From assembly GCF_009696145.1 (NCBI RefSeq), contig NZ_VUMO01000001.1, forward strand, positions 248,001 through 312,000: DNA of 64,000 nt, in the 5' to 3' direction. Numbering within the stretch: position 1 is the stretch's first letter; the number at the start of each line of letters is the position of its first letter. Position numbers and translations under genes: made by a program. Below are positions 33,332 through 40,634 of this stretch, one piece after another. The stretch comes from Pseudoramibacter porci. Its GTDB lineage: Bacteria; Bacillota; Clostridia; Eubacteriales; Eubacteriaceae. Below the pieces are notes generated by a model. It did not search any database and was not told where the DNA came from. It saw only the letters and a program-made list of their open reading frames with translations.

Positions 33332-34600
33332 ATGGGAAAAGTTGTAAAAGAAGGCAAAAGGGGATTCCATATCTCTCTGACGACGCAGATTTTGCTTGCG
33401 ACGGTTGGCGGGTTGATCTTCGGTTCACTTGTGGGAGGATGGGCAGCCAATATTAAATTTATTGGGACCATATTCCTGCGTTTGATCCAGATGTCCGTCG
33501 TTGTGCTTGTCATGACGTCTGTTGCCAGCGCGGTTGGGTCTGGCACAAAGGGTGTCGGAAAGATGGCGCTGCACACTTTCAAGTGGATTATTATCTTCAC
33601 TATTTTTGCCGCATCGCTCGGCGTGCTGCTCTCTGTTCTGATTCAGCCGGGTGTCGGCGTTCATTTGACGGGATCCGTTAAAGCGGCCAAGGTTGAAAAC
33701 ACGTCTCTCATCGATACGATTACAAATTTTGTGCCGGCTAACGTTTTACAGTCGATGGCAAACGGAGATATGATTCCGTGTATCGTTTTTGCGCTGTTCT
33801 TTGGCGCTGGCATGATGAAGTACAAAAAAGATACCGGCAAGACCAATATTGAAGAATTGATCAAGGGCATCAACGTCATTATCACGAATATTATCGAATT
33901 TGTTATGAAAATCGCCCCGATCGGTATTTTCTGCCTACTTGCGGATGTTGCAGGAAGCACAGGTCTCAAAGTTGTTGTGCCTATGATCAAATTCCTCGGT
34001 CTGCTCTTAATTGGCGACTTGATCCAGTTCGCGATCCTCACGCCGTTAACGGCAGCACTGACGAAAACAAATCTTGCAAAATATCCAAAGAAATACTCTA
34101 AGATGTCGATCATGGCGCTGACGACAACATCAAGCGCTGTCTGCCTGCCGACCAAAATGCAGGATGAAGTGGAAAAATTTGGTGTCAGCCGCCGCGTTGC
34201 AGATTTTACCGGCCCGATCACCATGTCGATGAACAGCTGCGGCGCCGCGCAGTGTTACGTGGCAGCGATCTTCTTTATGGCACAATCTACAGGCGTGAGC
34301 ATGAGTGCCTATCAGATTTTTATGGCGATTCTGCTGTCCTGCCTCATGTGCATGGGGACGATTTCTGTTCCGGGCGGATCGATTATCGTCTACACCTTTT
34401 TGGCCTCTACCATGGGACTTTCTATGGATTCCATTGCCATTCTGATTGGGATCGACTGGTTTGCGGGCATGTTCCGAACTGTTATGAATGTGGATGTCGA
34501 CGTGATGGTGGCCATGCTGGTTTCCGGCAAGCTTGGTGAACTTGACCACGATGTTTTCAATGAAAAGAAGACTGTCAAATACGAAGAATTGGCAGAGTAA
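33332..34600 (+). CDS. Dicarboxylate/amino acid:cation symporter (DAACS family)
   Basis: A 422-residue sodium- or proton-coupled carrier for glutamate, aspartate, serine or C4-dicarboxylates. Hallmarks are the serine-rich hairpin TTTSSAVCLPTKMQDEVEKF near residues 265-284, the GPITMSMNSCGAAQC stretch replacing the usual NMDGT motif, and the VPGGSIIVYTFLA region. The missing Asp of NMDGT (here MNSCG) suggests substrate or ion selectivity unlike classic GltP, closer to the SstT/unassigned branches. GGAGG precedes the ATG by six bases. Ends at a strong terminator. Confidence 0.88.
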   Translation: MGKVVKEGKRGFHISLTTQILLATVGGLIFGSLVGGWAANIKFIGTIFLRLIQMSVVVLVMTSVASAVGSGTKGVGKMALHTFKWIIIFTIFAASLGVLLSVLIQPGVGVHLTGSVKAAKVENTSLIDTITNFVPANVLQSMANGDMIPCIVFALFFGAGMMKYKKDTGKTNIEELIKGINVIITNIIEFVMKIAPIGIFCLLADVAGSTGLKVVVPMIKFLGLLLIGDLIQFAILTPLTAALTKTNLAKYPKKYSKMSIMALTTTSSAVCLPTKMQDEVEKFGVSRRVADFTGPITMSMNSCGAAQCYVAAIFFMAQSTGVSMSAYQIFMAILLSCLMCMGTISVPGGSIIVYTFLASTMGLSMDSIAILIGIDWFAGMFRTVMNVDVDVMVAMLVSGKLGELDHDVFNEKKTVKYEELAE

Positions 34601-34632
34601 TTCTAAAATAACGAAGAGCTTGGCGATTTTAC

Positions 34633-34675
34633 AAAACCGGGTTGAAATCTTTTGGTTTCAACCCGGTTTTGTTTA
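34633..34675 (+). terminator. Terminator of the symporter gene
   Basis: AAAACCGGGTTGAAA pairs perfectly with TTTCAACCCGGTTTT across a short loop, followed by GTTTAG. Confidence 0.9.
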
Positions 34676-34794
34676 GTTACCAGTTTTCTTGATTATTTAA
34701 ATATGTGTGTGGATCGTACGAAATATTAGAATAAATGGGCCAGAGTCTTTCATTCCTATGAAATGAGAAATGCAGCGTGTTTCTTTCCATTTAT

Positions 34795-34802
34795 GTTATA
34801 AT
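34795..34802 (+). promoter_or_regulatory. Extended -10 promoter of the DAHP synthase gene
   Basis: TGTTATAAT combines a TG dinucleotide with a perfect TATAAT (34797-34802), 40 nt ahead of the start codon; the -35 is weak. Confidence 0.55.
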
Positions 34803-34841
34803 GACAGGCAAGGTTCTAAATGAAGGAGGTTTGTTTGTACC

Positions 34842-35879
34842 ATGGATATGCAGATGAAATTCTATCGAAAACTGCCGACGCCTCAGGAGCTGAAGGAAGA
34901 ATTTCCGATAGATGACCATATTAAACAAATAAAGGAAGAGCGAGATCAACAGATCGCGGATATCTTTACCGGCAAAGATGATCGCTTTTTGTTGATTATC
35001 GGGCCGTGCTCAGCAGATAATGAAGCAGCCGTATTGGATTACATCAACCGTTTGGCGAAAACCGCAGAACAGGTTAAAGACAAAATTTTCATTATTCCTC
35101 GGGTTTATACGAATAAACCGCGTACAACGGGCATGGGGTACAAAGGGATGCTCCACCAGCCGGACCCGGATGCGAAAGAAGACATGCTGGCCGGCTTGAT
35201 CGCCATTCGCGAAATGCACACCCGTGTTGTTAAAGAAACCGGCTTAACCTGTGCCGATGAAATGCTGTATCCGGAAAACCACCGCTATTTATCGGATTTG
35301 CTTTCGTATGTGGCGGTGGGGGCCCGTTCAGTGGAAAATCAGCAGCATCGTCTGGTCGCCAGCGGAATTGGTATTCCGGCTGGGATGAAGAATCCGACTT
35401 CTGGGGATTTTTCTGTGATGATGAATGCAATGGTTGCGGCGCAAAACAGCCACACGTTCTTGTACCGCGGGTGGGAAGTCAAATCGACAGGTAATCCGTT
35501 GGCACATGCAATTTTGCGTGGCTACGTTAACCGCTATGGGCGTTCTTATCCCAATTATCACTACGAAGATCTTCAGGCACTGTTAAAGGCCTACCGCGAA
35601 AAATCGGAGCTCAAGAATCCGGCTGTCATCATTGACACCAACCACTGCAATTCGGGGAAAAATTTCCTGGAACAGATCCGCATTGCTAAAGACGTGCTGC
35701 ACAGCTGCAAGCACTCCAAGGATATCCGAAAACTGGTCAAAGGACTGATGATTGAGTCCTACCTTGAAGACGGTCGCCAGGAAATCGGCGAAGGCGTCTT
35801 TGGAAAATCCATTACGGATCCGTGCCTTGGCTGGGAAAAGACAGAAAGGCTGATTTACGATTTGACGGAATTGGTTTAA
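34842..35879 (+). CDS. 3-deoxy-7-phosphoheptulonate synthase, class I
   Basis: A 345-residue enzyme making DAHP from PEP and erythrose 4-phosphate, first step of the shikimate pathway. The class I alpha signature is seen as IIGPCSADNEAAVLDY near residues 48-63, the PRVYTNKPRTTGMGYKG PEP-binding loop and VIIDTNHCNSGK near 263-274, with the family's metal Cys, His, Glu and Asp. It is a stand-alone enzyme, separate from the aroB-aroA-aroC operon 16 kb upstream, and may be feedback regulated by an aromatic amino acid, but which one is unclear. The ATG lies 12 bases after GGAGG. Confidence 0.95.
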   Translation: MDMQMKFYRKLPTPQELKEEFPIDDHIKQIKEERDQQIADIFTGKDDRFLLIIGPCSADNEAAVLDYINRLAKTAEQVKDKIFIIPRVYTNKPRTTGMGYKGMLHQPDPDAKEDMLAGLIAIREMHTRVVKETGLTCADEMLYPENHRYLSDLLSYVAVGARSVENQQHRLVASGIGIPAGMKNPTSGDFSVMMNAMVAAQNSHTFLYRGWEVKSTGNPLAHAILRGYVNRYGRSYPNYHYEDLQALLKAYREKSELKNPAVIIDTNHCNSGKNFLEQIRIAKDVLHSCKHSKDIRKLVKGLMIESYLEDGRQEIGEGVFGKSITDPCLGWEKTERLIYDLTELV

Positions 35880-35900
35880 TAATAAGCGTCATGAAAAAAT

Positions 35901-35942
35901 AAACCCGCTTTGCTGAAAAGAACACAGCAAAGCGGGTTTATA
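35901..35942. terminator. Bidirectional terminator
   Basis: AAACCCGCTTTGCTG pairs with CAGCAAAGCGGGTTT across nine bases, with A and T runs at the ends, between the convergent DAHP synthase and ACT genes. Confidence 0.9.
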
Positions 35943-35951
35943 ATTATAAAA

Positions 35952-36362
35952 TCACAGCTCATCTGCAATTGTGAATCCCCGCCCTTCCAAAAAAGCGCGG
36001 GTTTCAGATTCGGAGGTTTTTATAATAGCAATCGGCGTCGCGGCCTTTCGGTCGTAGGAAATATAAAGATAGTCGATGTTGATTCGACCTTCGTCGAGCG
36101 CGTTTAAGATAATATTTAAAGAGCCTGGATCGTCCGGCATATTGACGGCAATGACGTCATCGAGTCGGCACATGTAGCCGTTATTGGTCAGGGCTTTCAG
36201 CGCGTCTTCCGGGCGGTCGACAATCATGCGGATGATGCCGTATTCTGCCGAGTCGTTGGAAAGCATGGTATTGATATTGATATCAGCTGCCTTTAAAGTT
36301 TTCGTGATGTTTTTCAGCGCACCGCGTTTATTTTCGGTGAAAAGGGATAATTGTTTTGTCAT
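35952..36362 (-). CDS. Tandem ACT-domain protein
   Basis: A 136-residue protein made of two ACT domains (about 1-68 and 70-136) and nothing else. The first reads LSLFTENKRGALKNITKTLK, the second has MPDDPGSLNIILNALDEG; both are the usual amino acid-binding regulatory folds. Proteins of this type often accompany phenylacetate-CoA ligase genes, but none is here. Position beside DAHP synthase and its terminator suggests sensing of an aromatic amino acid, an inference. AGGAAGG precedes the ATG. Confidence 0.88.
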   Translation of the reverse strand: MTKQLSLFTENKRGALKNITKTLKAADININTMLSNDSAEYGIIRMIVDRPEDALKALTNNGYMCRLDDVIAVNMPDDPGSLNIILNALDEGRINIDYLYISYDRKAATPIAIIKTSESETRAFLEGRGFTIADEL

Positions 36363-36488
36363 CTTGGCCTTCCTATCTTAATTTGTTTTGATAATTTGAA
36401 ATAGAACACTAAATTATTCTCTTTAAAACTTTTCAAAAATATTTTATCATAAATAAAAGAGTTCAACTCATTTTTTTGGAGGGGTACA

Positions 36489-37181
36489 ATGAAGGCGATT
36501 ATTTTAGCTTGCGGCAATTTATTGCCCCATGTTCGAGCAGCAAAGGAAAAGTGCGGTGTCGATCTGCCAGTGGTTTGTCTGAATATGAATTTACACGCGA
36601 CACCAAAAAAAATGCGGCAGGCAGTGATCACGGCGATGGAAAAACGAATTCCCAAGGTCTATGACACGGTTCTGGTGGCACAGGGTTATTGTGGCGGCGT
36701 TTGGGAGGATTTGACTTTTAACCGTAAAGTCGTCATTCCAAGAGTCGACGACTGCGTGAGTCTGGCGCTCCAGACGGGTGAGCATTATCAGCCAGATTTA
36801 AAGGTTAAGGGACATTATTATCTGTTTAACATTCTGTCAGGGCTCTTTTCGCCGAAAAAATTGTTTAATAAATTTTCTCATCAATACGGCGAAAAAAAAA
36901 CACAGGAGATTTTCGACGATTGGTTTAAGGATTATCCTTATCTCGATGTTGTGGTTTCAGATGGCGAGGATTTAAGCGAGCCGAAATATCAGAAGGAAAT
37001 CGCCGATTCAGCGAAGCTCATTAAGGCTGATGTGGAACTGGTGGCGGGTTCAAATCTATTGATCGAAAAGCTTATTACTGGCCGGTGGGATGAACAGTTT
37101 ATTGTTAAAGAACCCGGGGAGCGTATTTCGATGAATGATTTCTTTGACAAAAGTTGGTTGGATTTTCAGGAATCAAAATAA
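36489..37181 (+). CDS. DUF1638 family protein
   Basis: A 230-residue soluble protein of DUF1638, a family frequently found beside corrinoid-dependent methyltransferases in anaerobes. Conserved-looking features are MKAIILACGNL at the start, the Gly/Cys loop AQGYCGGVWEDL near 64-75, VIPRVDDCVSLAL near 86 and YPYLDVVVSDGEDL near 148. The paired Cys residues (near 68 and 93) could bind metal. GGAGG lies upstream. No methyltransferase or corrinoid gene is in the window, and the next gene, rlmH, starts after one base, so function remains open. Confidence 0.85.
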   Translation: MKAIILACGNLLPHVRAAKEKCGVDLPVVCLNMNLHATPKKMRQAVITAMEKRIPKVYDTVLVAQGYCGGVWEDLTFNRKVVIPRVDDCVSLALQTGEHYQPDLKVKGHYYLFNILSGLFSPKKLFNKFSHQYGEKKTQEIFDDWFKDYPYLDVVVSDGEDLSEPKYQKEIADSAKLIKADVELVAGSNLLIEKLITGRWDEQFIVKEPGERISMNDFFDKSWLDFQESK

Positions 37182-37182
37182 G

Positions 37183-37659
37183 ATGAAGATCACGATTCTT
37201 GCGGTAGGGCATCAAAAATCAAAAGCGCTTTTGAATTTGCAGAAAGAGTACATCAAGCGGCTTTCGGCTTTTGCGAAAACAGAAATCGTAGAAGTCAAGG
37301 ATGAGGCCGATGTACATTCTGAACGAGAAGGTGAGAAAAAACGCATAGTTGACACGGAAGCTGAGCGTGTGTTGAAAAAAATTAATCCGAGAGATTTTGT
37401 GATTCTCTTAGATTTACACGGCCAACAATGGGATTCAGAGGGTTTCTCAAAAGTACTGCAATCGTGGCAGCTGCGCTCCCCGCATCTGGTCTTTGTAATC
37501 GCAGGTTCTTTAGGGCCTGGAGAGGCGCTCATTCAGCGTGCAAACGAGCGATGGCAGCTTTCAAAATTGACTTTTACGCATTTGTTGACGCGCATCTTGG
37601 TGCTCGAGCAGATTTACAGAGGATTTATGATCGCAGCCGGGCGCAAGTACCATAAATAA
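37183..37659 (+). CDS. rlmH: 23S rRNA (pseudouridine1915-N3)-methyltransferase RlmH
   Basis: A 158-residue SPOUT methyltransferase, full length, that modifies pseudouridine 1915 in helix 69 of 23S rRNA using S-adenosylmethionine. Family marks are MKITILAVG at the start, LLDLHGQQWDSEGFS in the middle, the knot sequence FVIAGSLGPGEAL and the C-terminal LLTRILVLEQIYRGFMI with GRKYHK. The start follows the DUF1638 stop by one base, so translation is coupled to it; the real ATG is 37183. Confidence 0.97.
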   Translation: MKITILAVGHQKSKALLNLQKEYIKRLSAFAKTEIVEVKDEADVHSEREGEKKRIVDTEAERVLKKINPRDFVILLDLHGQQWDSEGFSKVLQSWQLRSPHLVFVIAGSLGPGEALIQRANERWQLSKLTFTHLLTRILVLEQIYRGFMIAAGRKYHK

Positions 37660-37689
37660 TTAGGGTGTAGAATATTTATTTTAACAGTA

Positions 37690-37730
37690 AAACAGGACGT
37701 CTATCTTTGTAAGACAGGCGTCCTGTTTAT
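37690..37730. terminator. Bidirectional terminator
   Basis: AAACAGGACGTCT pairs with a matching 3' arm AGAC...CGTCCTGTTT (small bulge), followed by ATTATTTTT; it separates the convergent rlmH and histidine kinase genes. Confidence 0.85.
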
Positions 37731-37746
37731 TATTTTTGATGATCAA

Positions 37747-39021
37747 TTAAGATTTTAAATTACTCAGCGTCATGGTCATGATGCCGTCAGCCCAGTCGGC
37801 TTTGATCTGCGCGTTGTAAAAATCAGCGATGCCTTTGGCCATGGACAGGCCGATGCCGGAGCCTTCAATCTTGTTATTGTGGGAAGTGTCGCCGCGATAA
37901 AACCGCTCGAACAACTTGCTCGTATCGACGTGGCTGCCGTTTTTGTACGTATTCGAAACGGAAAGTATTTTGTTATTAAATCCCCTGGAAGCGACGTGAA
38001 CGGTAATGGTACCGCCAGGATCGCAGTATTTGACGGCGTTTTCGAGCAGAATATTTAAGAGCTCCTCGAGGGTTTCTTTTTCGGCCTTGATTCTGACGTG
38101 CTCCTGAATGGTTGTGCTCAGGGTCAGATTTTTTTGCATAGCAGCACCGCGGTATTCACTCGCAACATCGGAGGTGATTTGAGATAAATCTATTGTTGAG
38201 ATCTGTAAATTCTGCTGTTCCTCGAGACGGGAGATTGCCATCAGGTTGTTGACTAAACTGTTCATGCGGTCGACCTGATTGAGTGTCGATTGGGTCCATT
38301 CGTTCTCACCGCTGAGGGCCTCCATCACTTCGGTGTTGGCGGAAATAACAGACAGTGGTGTTTTGAGTTCATGCCCTGCATTTGTAATAAACCGCTTTTG
38401 CTTTTCTGAGTTTTCAATAATGGGGTGAAGAACCCTTCTTGAAAAGAGTGTGACGACGATAAAAAAGCACAATAAACAGAACAATCCGAAAATAATGGAA
38501 AATTTCATGATTTCACGGTTCGAGTGATCAAAATAAGTGACGTCCATAAAGACAATGAGTTGGGCATCATCCTGTGGCGCTTCAATAAAATAGGCAAAAG
38601 ATAAATTGTTTTGGTGAAAACGCCTGAGTTGATTTACCGTATTATCAGAAAATACGCTGGATTGATTTTGATTTTTAAAGGCGGCTTTGGCCATTTTCTT
38701 CGCGCTAGAGCGGTTGATCGCACTAATATGCGTCAAGTCGTAGCGGAGCGGGTTGCCATTCTGATCGACGAGGACGCTAAAGTAACGAAGCTGAGAAGAT
38801 GATTCGTCGGTGAGTTGCAGGCGATTCATGGTCTGCTTGTCGTTTTTTATATTGGAAGGCAACTCCCCATGATTTTTTGAAATGTAGCCTAACACGGATT
38901 GAATTTCATTGTTAGACTGATGTATATACATGATGTTGATCAGCCCTAAAACGGCAAGCAGGATAACTGCGACAGAACAGGTGGCGATCACGATAAATTT
39001 TCGCTGCAAAGATTTTATCAT
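37747..39021 (-). CDS. Membrane sensor histidine kinase
   Basis: About 424 residues. Two membrane helices (about 9-32 and 171-193) flank an extracytoplasmic sensor of about 135 residues with no recognised fold. The H-box NAGHELKTPLSV has the phosphorylated His at 217, followed by an HisKA dimer domain and HATPase with N-box ENAVKYC, G1 and G2 boxes (GSGIGLSMAKGI). ATG 39021 is preferred, seven bases after the response regulator stop. It forms a two-component pair with the gene upstream, and lies in one unit with a small alarmone synthetase. Confidence 0.93.
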   Translation of the reverse strand: MIKSLQRKFIVIATCSVAVILLAVLGLINIMYIHQSNNEIQSVLGYISKNHGELPSNIKNDKQTMNRLQLTDESSSQLRYFSVLVDQNGNPLRYDLTHISAINRSSAKKMAKAAFKNQNQSSVFSDNTVNQLRRFHQNNLSFAYFIEAPQDDAQLIVFMDVTYFDHSNREIMKFSIIFGLFCLLCFFIVVTLFSRRVLHPIIENSEKQKRFITNAGHELKTPLSVISANTEVMEALSGENEWTQSTLNQVDRMNSLVNNLMAISRLEEQQNLQISTIDLSQITSDVASEYRGAAMQKNLTLSTTIQEHVRIKAEKETLEELLNILLENAVKYCDPGGTITVHVASRGFNNKILSVSNTYKNGSHVDTSKLFERFYRGDTSHNNKIEGSGIGLSMAKGIADFYNAQIKADWADGIMTMTLSNLKS

Positions 39022-39028
39022 ATGGCTT

Positions 39029-39712
39029 CTATTCCTTTTGGATGAGACAAAACGGGCCGGACGCTTCACCAGAGATCACGGCATCGGCGCCAATCGCGTC
39101 CAATTTCTGGTTAAGGTACGAAATGTAAATCCAAACGATTTGATATTCGTCCTCATCCGCGCTAACCTCTTTATCACTCCAGACGTGATGATAAAGGGTT
39201 TTCGAGGGGATTGATTTTCCCGGATTCAGCAGGAAATAACGAATCATGCGGCCTTCCGGTGAAGAAAGTTGAATGGCACTGTCACAACTTAAGGTGTCGT
39301 TCTCTGCGTCAAACTGCACACGGCCAAATGAAAGGGACGTTGGGGTGTAATCCTCAGCCCGGCGTGTGACAGAGCGGATACGCGCCAACAATTCTTTCAT
39401 CGCGAAAGGCTTTGTTAAATAATCGTCAGCACCAGCTTCGAGACCGTTAACGCGGTCGTCCACTTCAACCTTGGCAGTTAAGAAAATAGCAGGCGTCGTG
39501 TCGCCGGCATTTCTTAGCCGTTTAAGGACATCGATCCCGTTCAATTTTGGCATCATAATGTCGAAGATGTAGCAATCGTAAAGTCCAGTTTCGGCTTTTT
39601 CAACAGCCTCTGCACCATTGGAAGCGAGGTCGACTTCGTATTGATAGATGCCGAGAAAGGCCTGAATGGCCCGCTGCATCGCCGATTCATCTTCGGCCAG
39701 TAATATTTTCAT
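39029..39712 (-). CDS. OmpR/PhoB-family response regulator
   Basis: A 227-residue DNA-binding regulator. The receiver domain (1-115) keeps the acidic pocket and phosphorylation site Asp51 in CYIFDIMMPKLNG, the Thr/Lys of AIFLTAK and TKPFAM. The C-terminal winged-helix domain (about 125-222) has the PEGRMIRYFLLNPGKS and HHVWSDKE-type helix. It is followed by the histidine kinase and preceded, 13 bases away, by the alarmone synthetase gene. Target genes unknown. Confidence 0.93.
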   Translation of the reverse strand: MKILLAEDESAMQRAIQAFLGIYQYEVDLASNGAEAVEKAETGLYDCYIFDIMMPKLNGIDVLKRLRNAGDTTPAIFLTAKVEVDDRVNGLEAGADDYLTKPFAMKELLARIRSVTRRAEDYTPTSLSFGRVQFDAENDTLSCDSAIQLSSPEGRMIRYFLLNPGKSIPSKTLYHHVWSDKEVSADEDEYQIVWIYISYLNQKLDAIGADAVISGEASGPFCLIQKE

Positions 39713-39725
39713 GCTGTTCTCCTTT

Positions 39726-40367
39726 TCACTCTTTTTCCTTGATTAAATTGCGGATGGTCTGCATCGAAATATCGCAGGAGGCCAATTCGTCGGCACAGCG
39801 TTTTAACTCCTGACTGAGGAGTTCGGCACGTTTTGGATCGATATTTTTTTTGTAGCTGACTTGATGCTCCAGACTCGCCCAAGTATCCATGGCGATGGTG
39901 CGCAGCTGAATCTCTACGAAATAGTGTCCTGGTTTGTTGCCGCATACATCCGCGTAGGGGGTCTTGATTGAAAGAATCAAGTGATAACTGCGATAGCCGT
40001 TGGGCTTAACGTGGCGGATGTAATCTTTGCGTTCGACAATATCGCAGTCGTCAAAATTTTCGATGATGTGAATCACACGGTCAATATCGTCTCGAAAAGT
40101 GGTGACCACGCGTATGCCGATGGCATCAGTCAATTCGTGCAGTGCAGAATAGGGGGTTGCAGGAAGATGGCGCCGCTTACATTTTTCGATCATGCTGTCT
40201 TCGTGCTTGACGCGTCCATTGATATGTTCAAACAAAGCTTCGCCCGTTTCCAGACGATGCTTTTCGCTTGCTGATTTCAGCCGGCCCGTGATGTCATCTA
40301 AAATGTCATTGAGATGCGTTTGATAAGGGCCGTATATGTTTGTATTAGATGGGGTATTAATATTCAT
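39726..40367 (-). CDS. Small (p)ppGpp synthetase family protein (RelA_SpoT domain)
   Basis: A 213-residue stand-alone synthetase of the RelQ/RelP type, without hydrolase or regulatory domains. The core motifs are preserved: IEKCKRRHLP, DAIGIRVVTTF (metal Asp), KPNGYRSYHLIL (G-loop Tyr) and VEIQLRTIAMDTWASLEH (catalytic Glu). Such enzymes make (p)ppGpp or pGpp from ATP and GDP/GTP/GMP. No ribosome-binding site precedes the ATG. It shares a unit with a response regulator and kinase (13 bp before the regulator), an arrangement I do not know as common; it may place alarmone synthesis under signal control. Confidence 0.85.
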   Translation of the reverse strand: MNINTPSNTNIYGPYQTHLNDILDDITGRLKSASEKHRLETGEALFEHINGRVKHEDSMIEKCKRRHLPATPYSALHELTDAIGIRVVTTFRDDIDRVIHIIENFDDCDIVERKDYIRHVKPNGYRSYHLILSIKTPYADVCGNKPGHYFVEIQLRTIAMDTWASLEHQVSYKKNIDPKRAELLSQELKRCADELASCDISMQTIRNLIKEKE

Positions 40368-40468
40368 AATTAGTATTATGACAAATGAATCTTAATTTTC
40401 AGGCTAAAATATTAAGTGAACACAGAGGAGTTAGATGGGCCTAAATGCTTAATTATTGGTGCGGTCCC

Positions 40469-40496
40469 TTGAATTTCCTTTAATGCGTGCTAAAAT
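40469..40496 (+). promoter_or_regulatory. Promoter of a short plus-strand transcript
   Basis: TTGAAT (40469-40474) and TAAAAT (40491-40496), 16-nt spacer. No gene follows on this strand before the terminator at 40540. Confidence 0.65.
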
Positions 40497-40502
40497 AGTC
40501 TT

Positions 40503-40578
40503 ATCAAAGAAATCATGTGAGAATCGCAGGATTCGGTTGCTGTTGATACAAGGCACTTTATGTATCAGCAGTTTTTTT
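40503..40578 (+). ncRNA. Candidate small RNA, about 75 nt
   Basis: Between the promoter at 40469 and a strong intrinsic terminator (CTGTTGATACA with TGTATCAGCAG, 40540-40571, then TTTTTTT) there is a transcript of about 75 nt. It holds a small hairpin, GAATC with GATTC around GCAG (40521-40534), and no start codon with ribosome site. It lies between two leftward transcription units (the alarmone synthetase operon and the GH13 gene), so it is not the leader or end of any visible gene. Class unknown. Confidence 0.55.
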
Positions 40579-40580
40579 AT

Positions 40581-40632
40581 GCAAAAACATCCTCTTCCTG
40601 ACAAGGTGTGCCAAGCAGAGGATGGGCGTGTT
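40581..40632. terminator. Terminator of the glycogen operon (works on both strands)
   Basis: CATCCTCT (40588-40595) and AGAGGATG (40617-40624) form a stem; on the minus strand it ends in TTTTTG after the last gene (GH13), and on the plus strand in TTTTTT. Confidence 0.75.
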
Positions 40633-40634
40633 TT

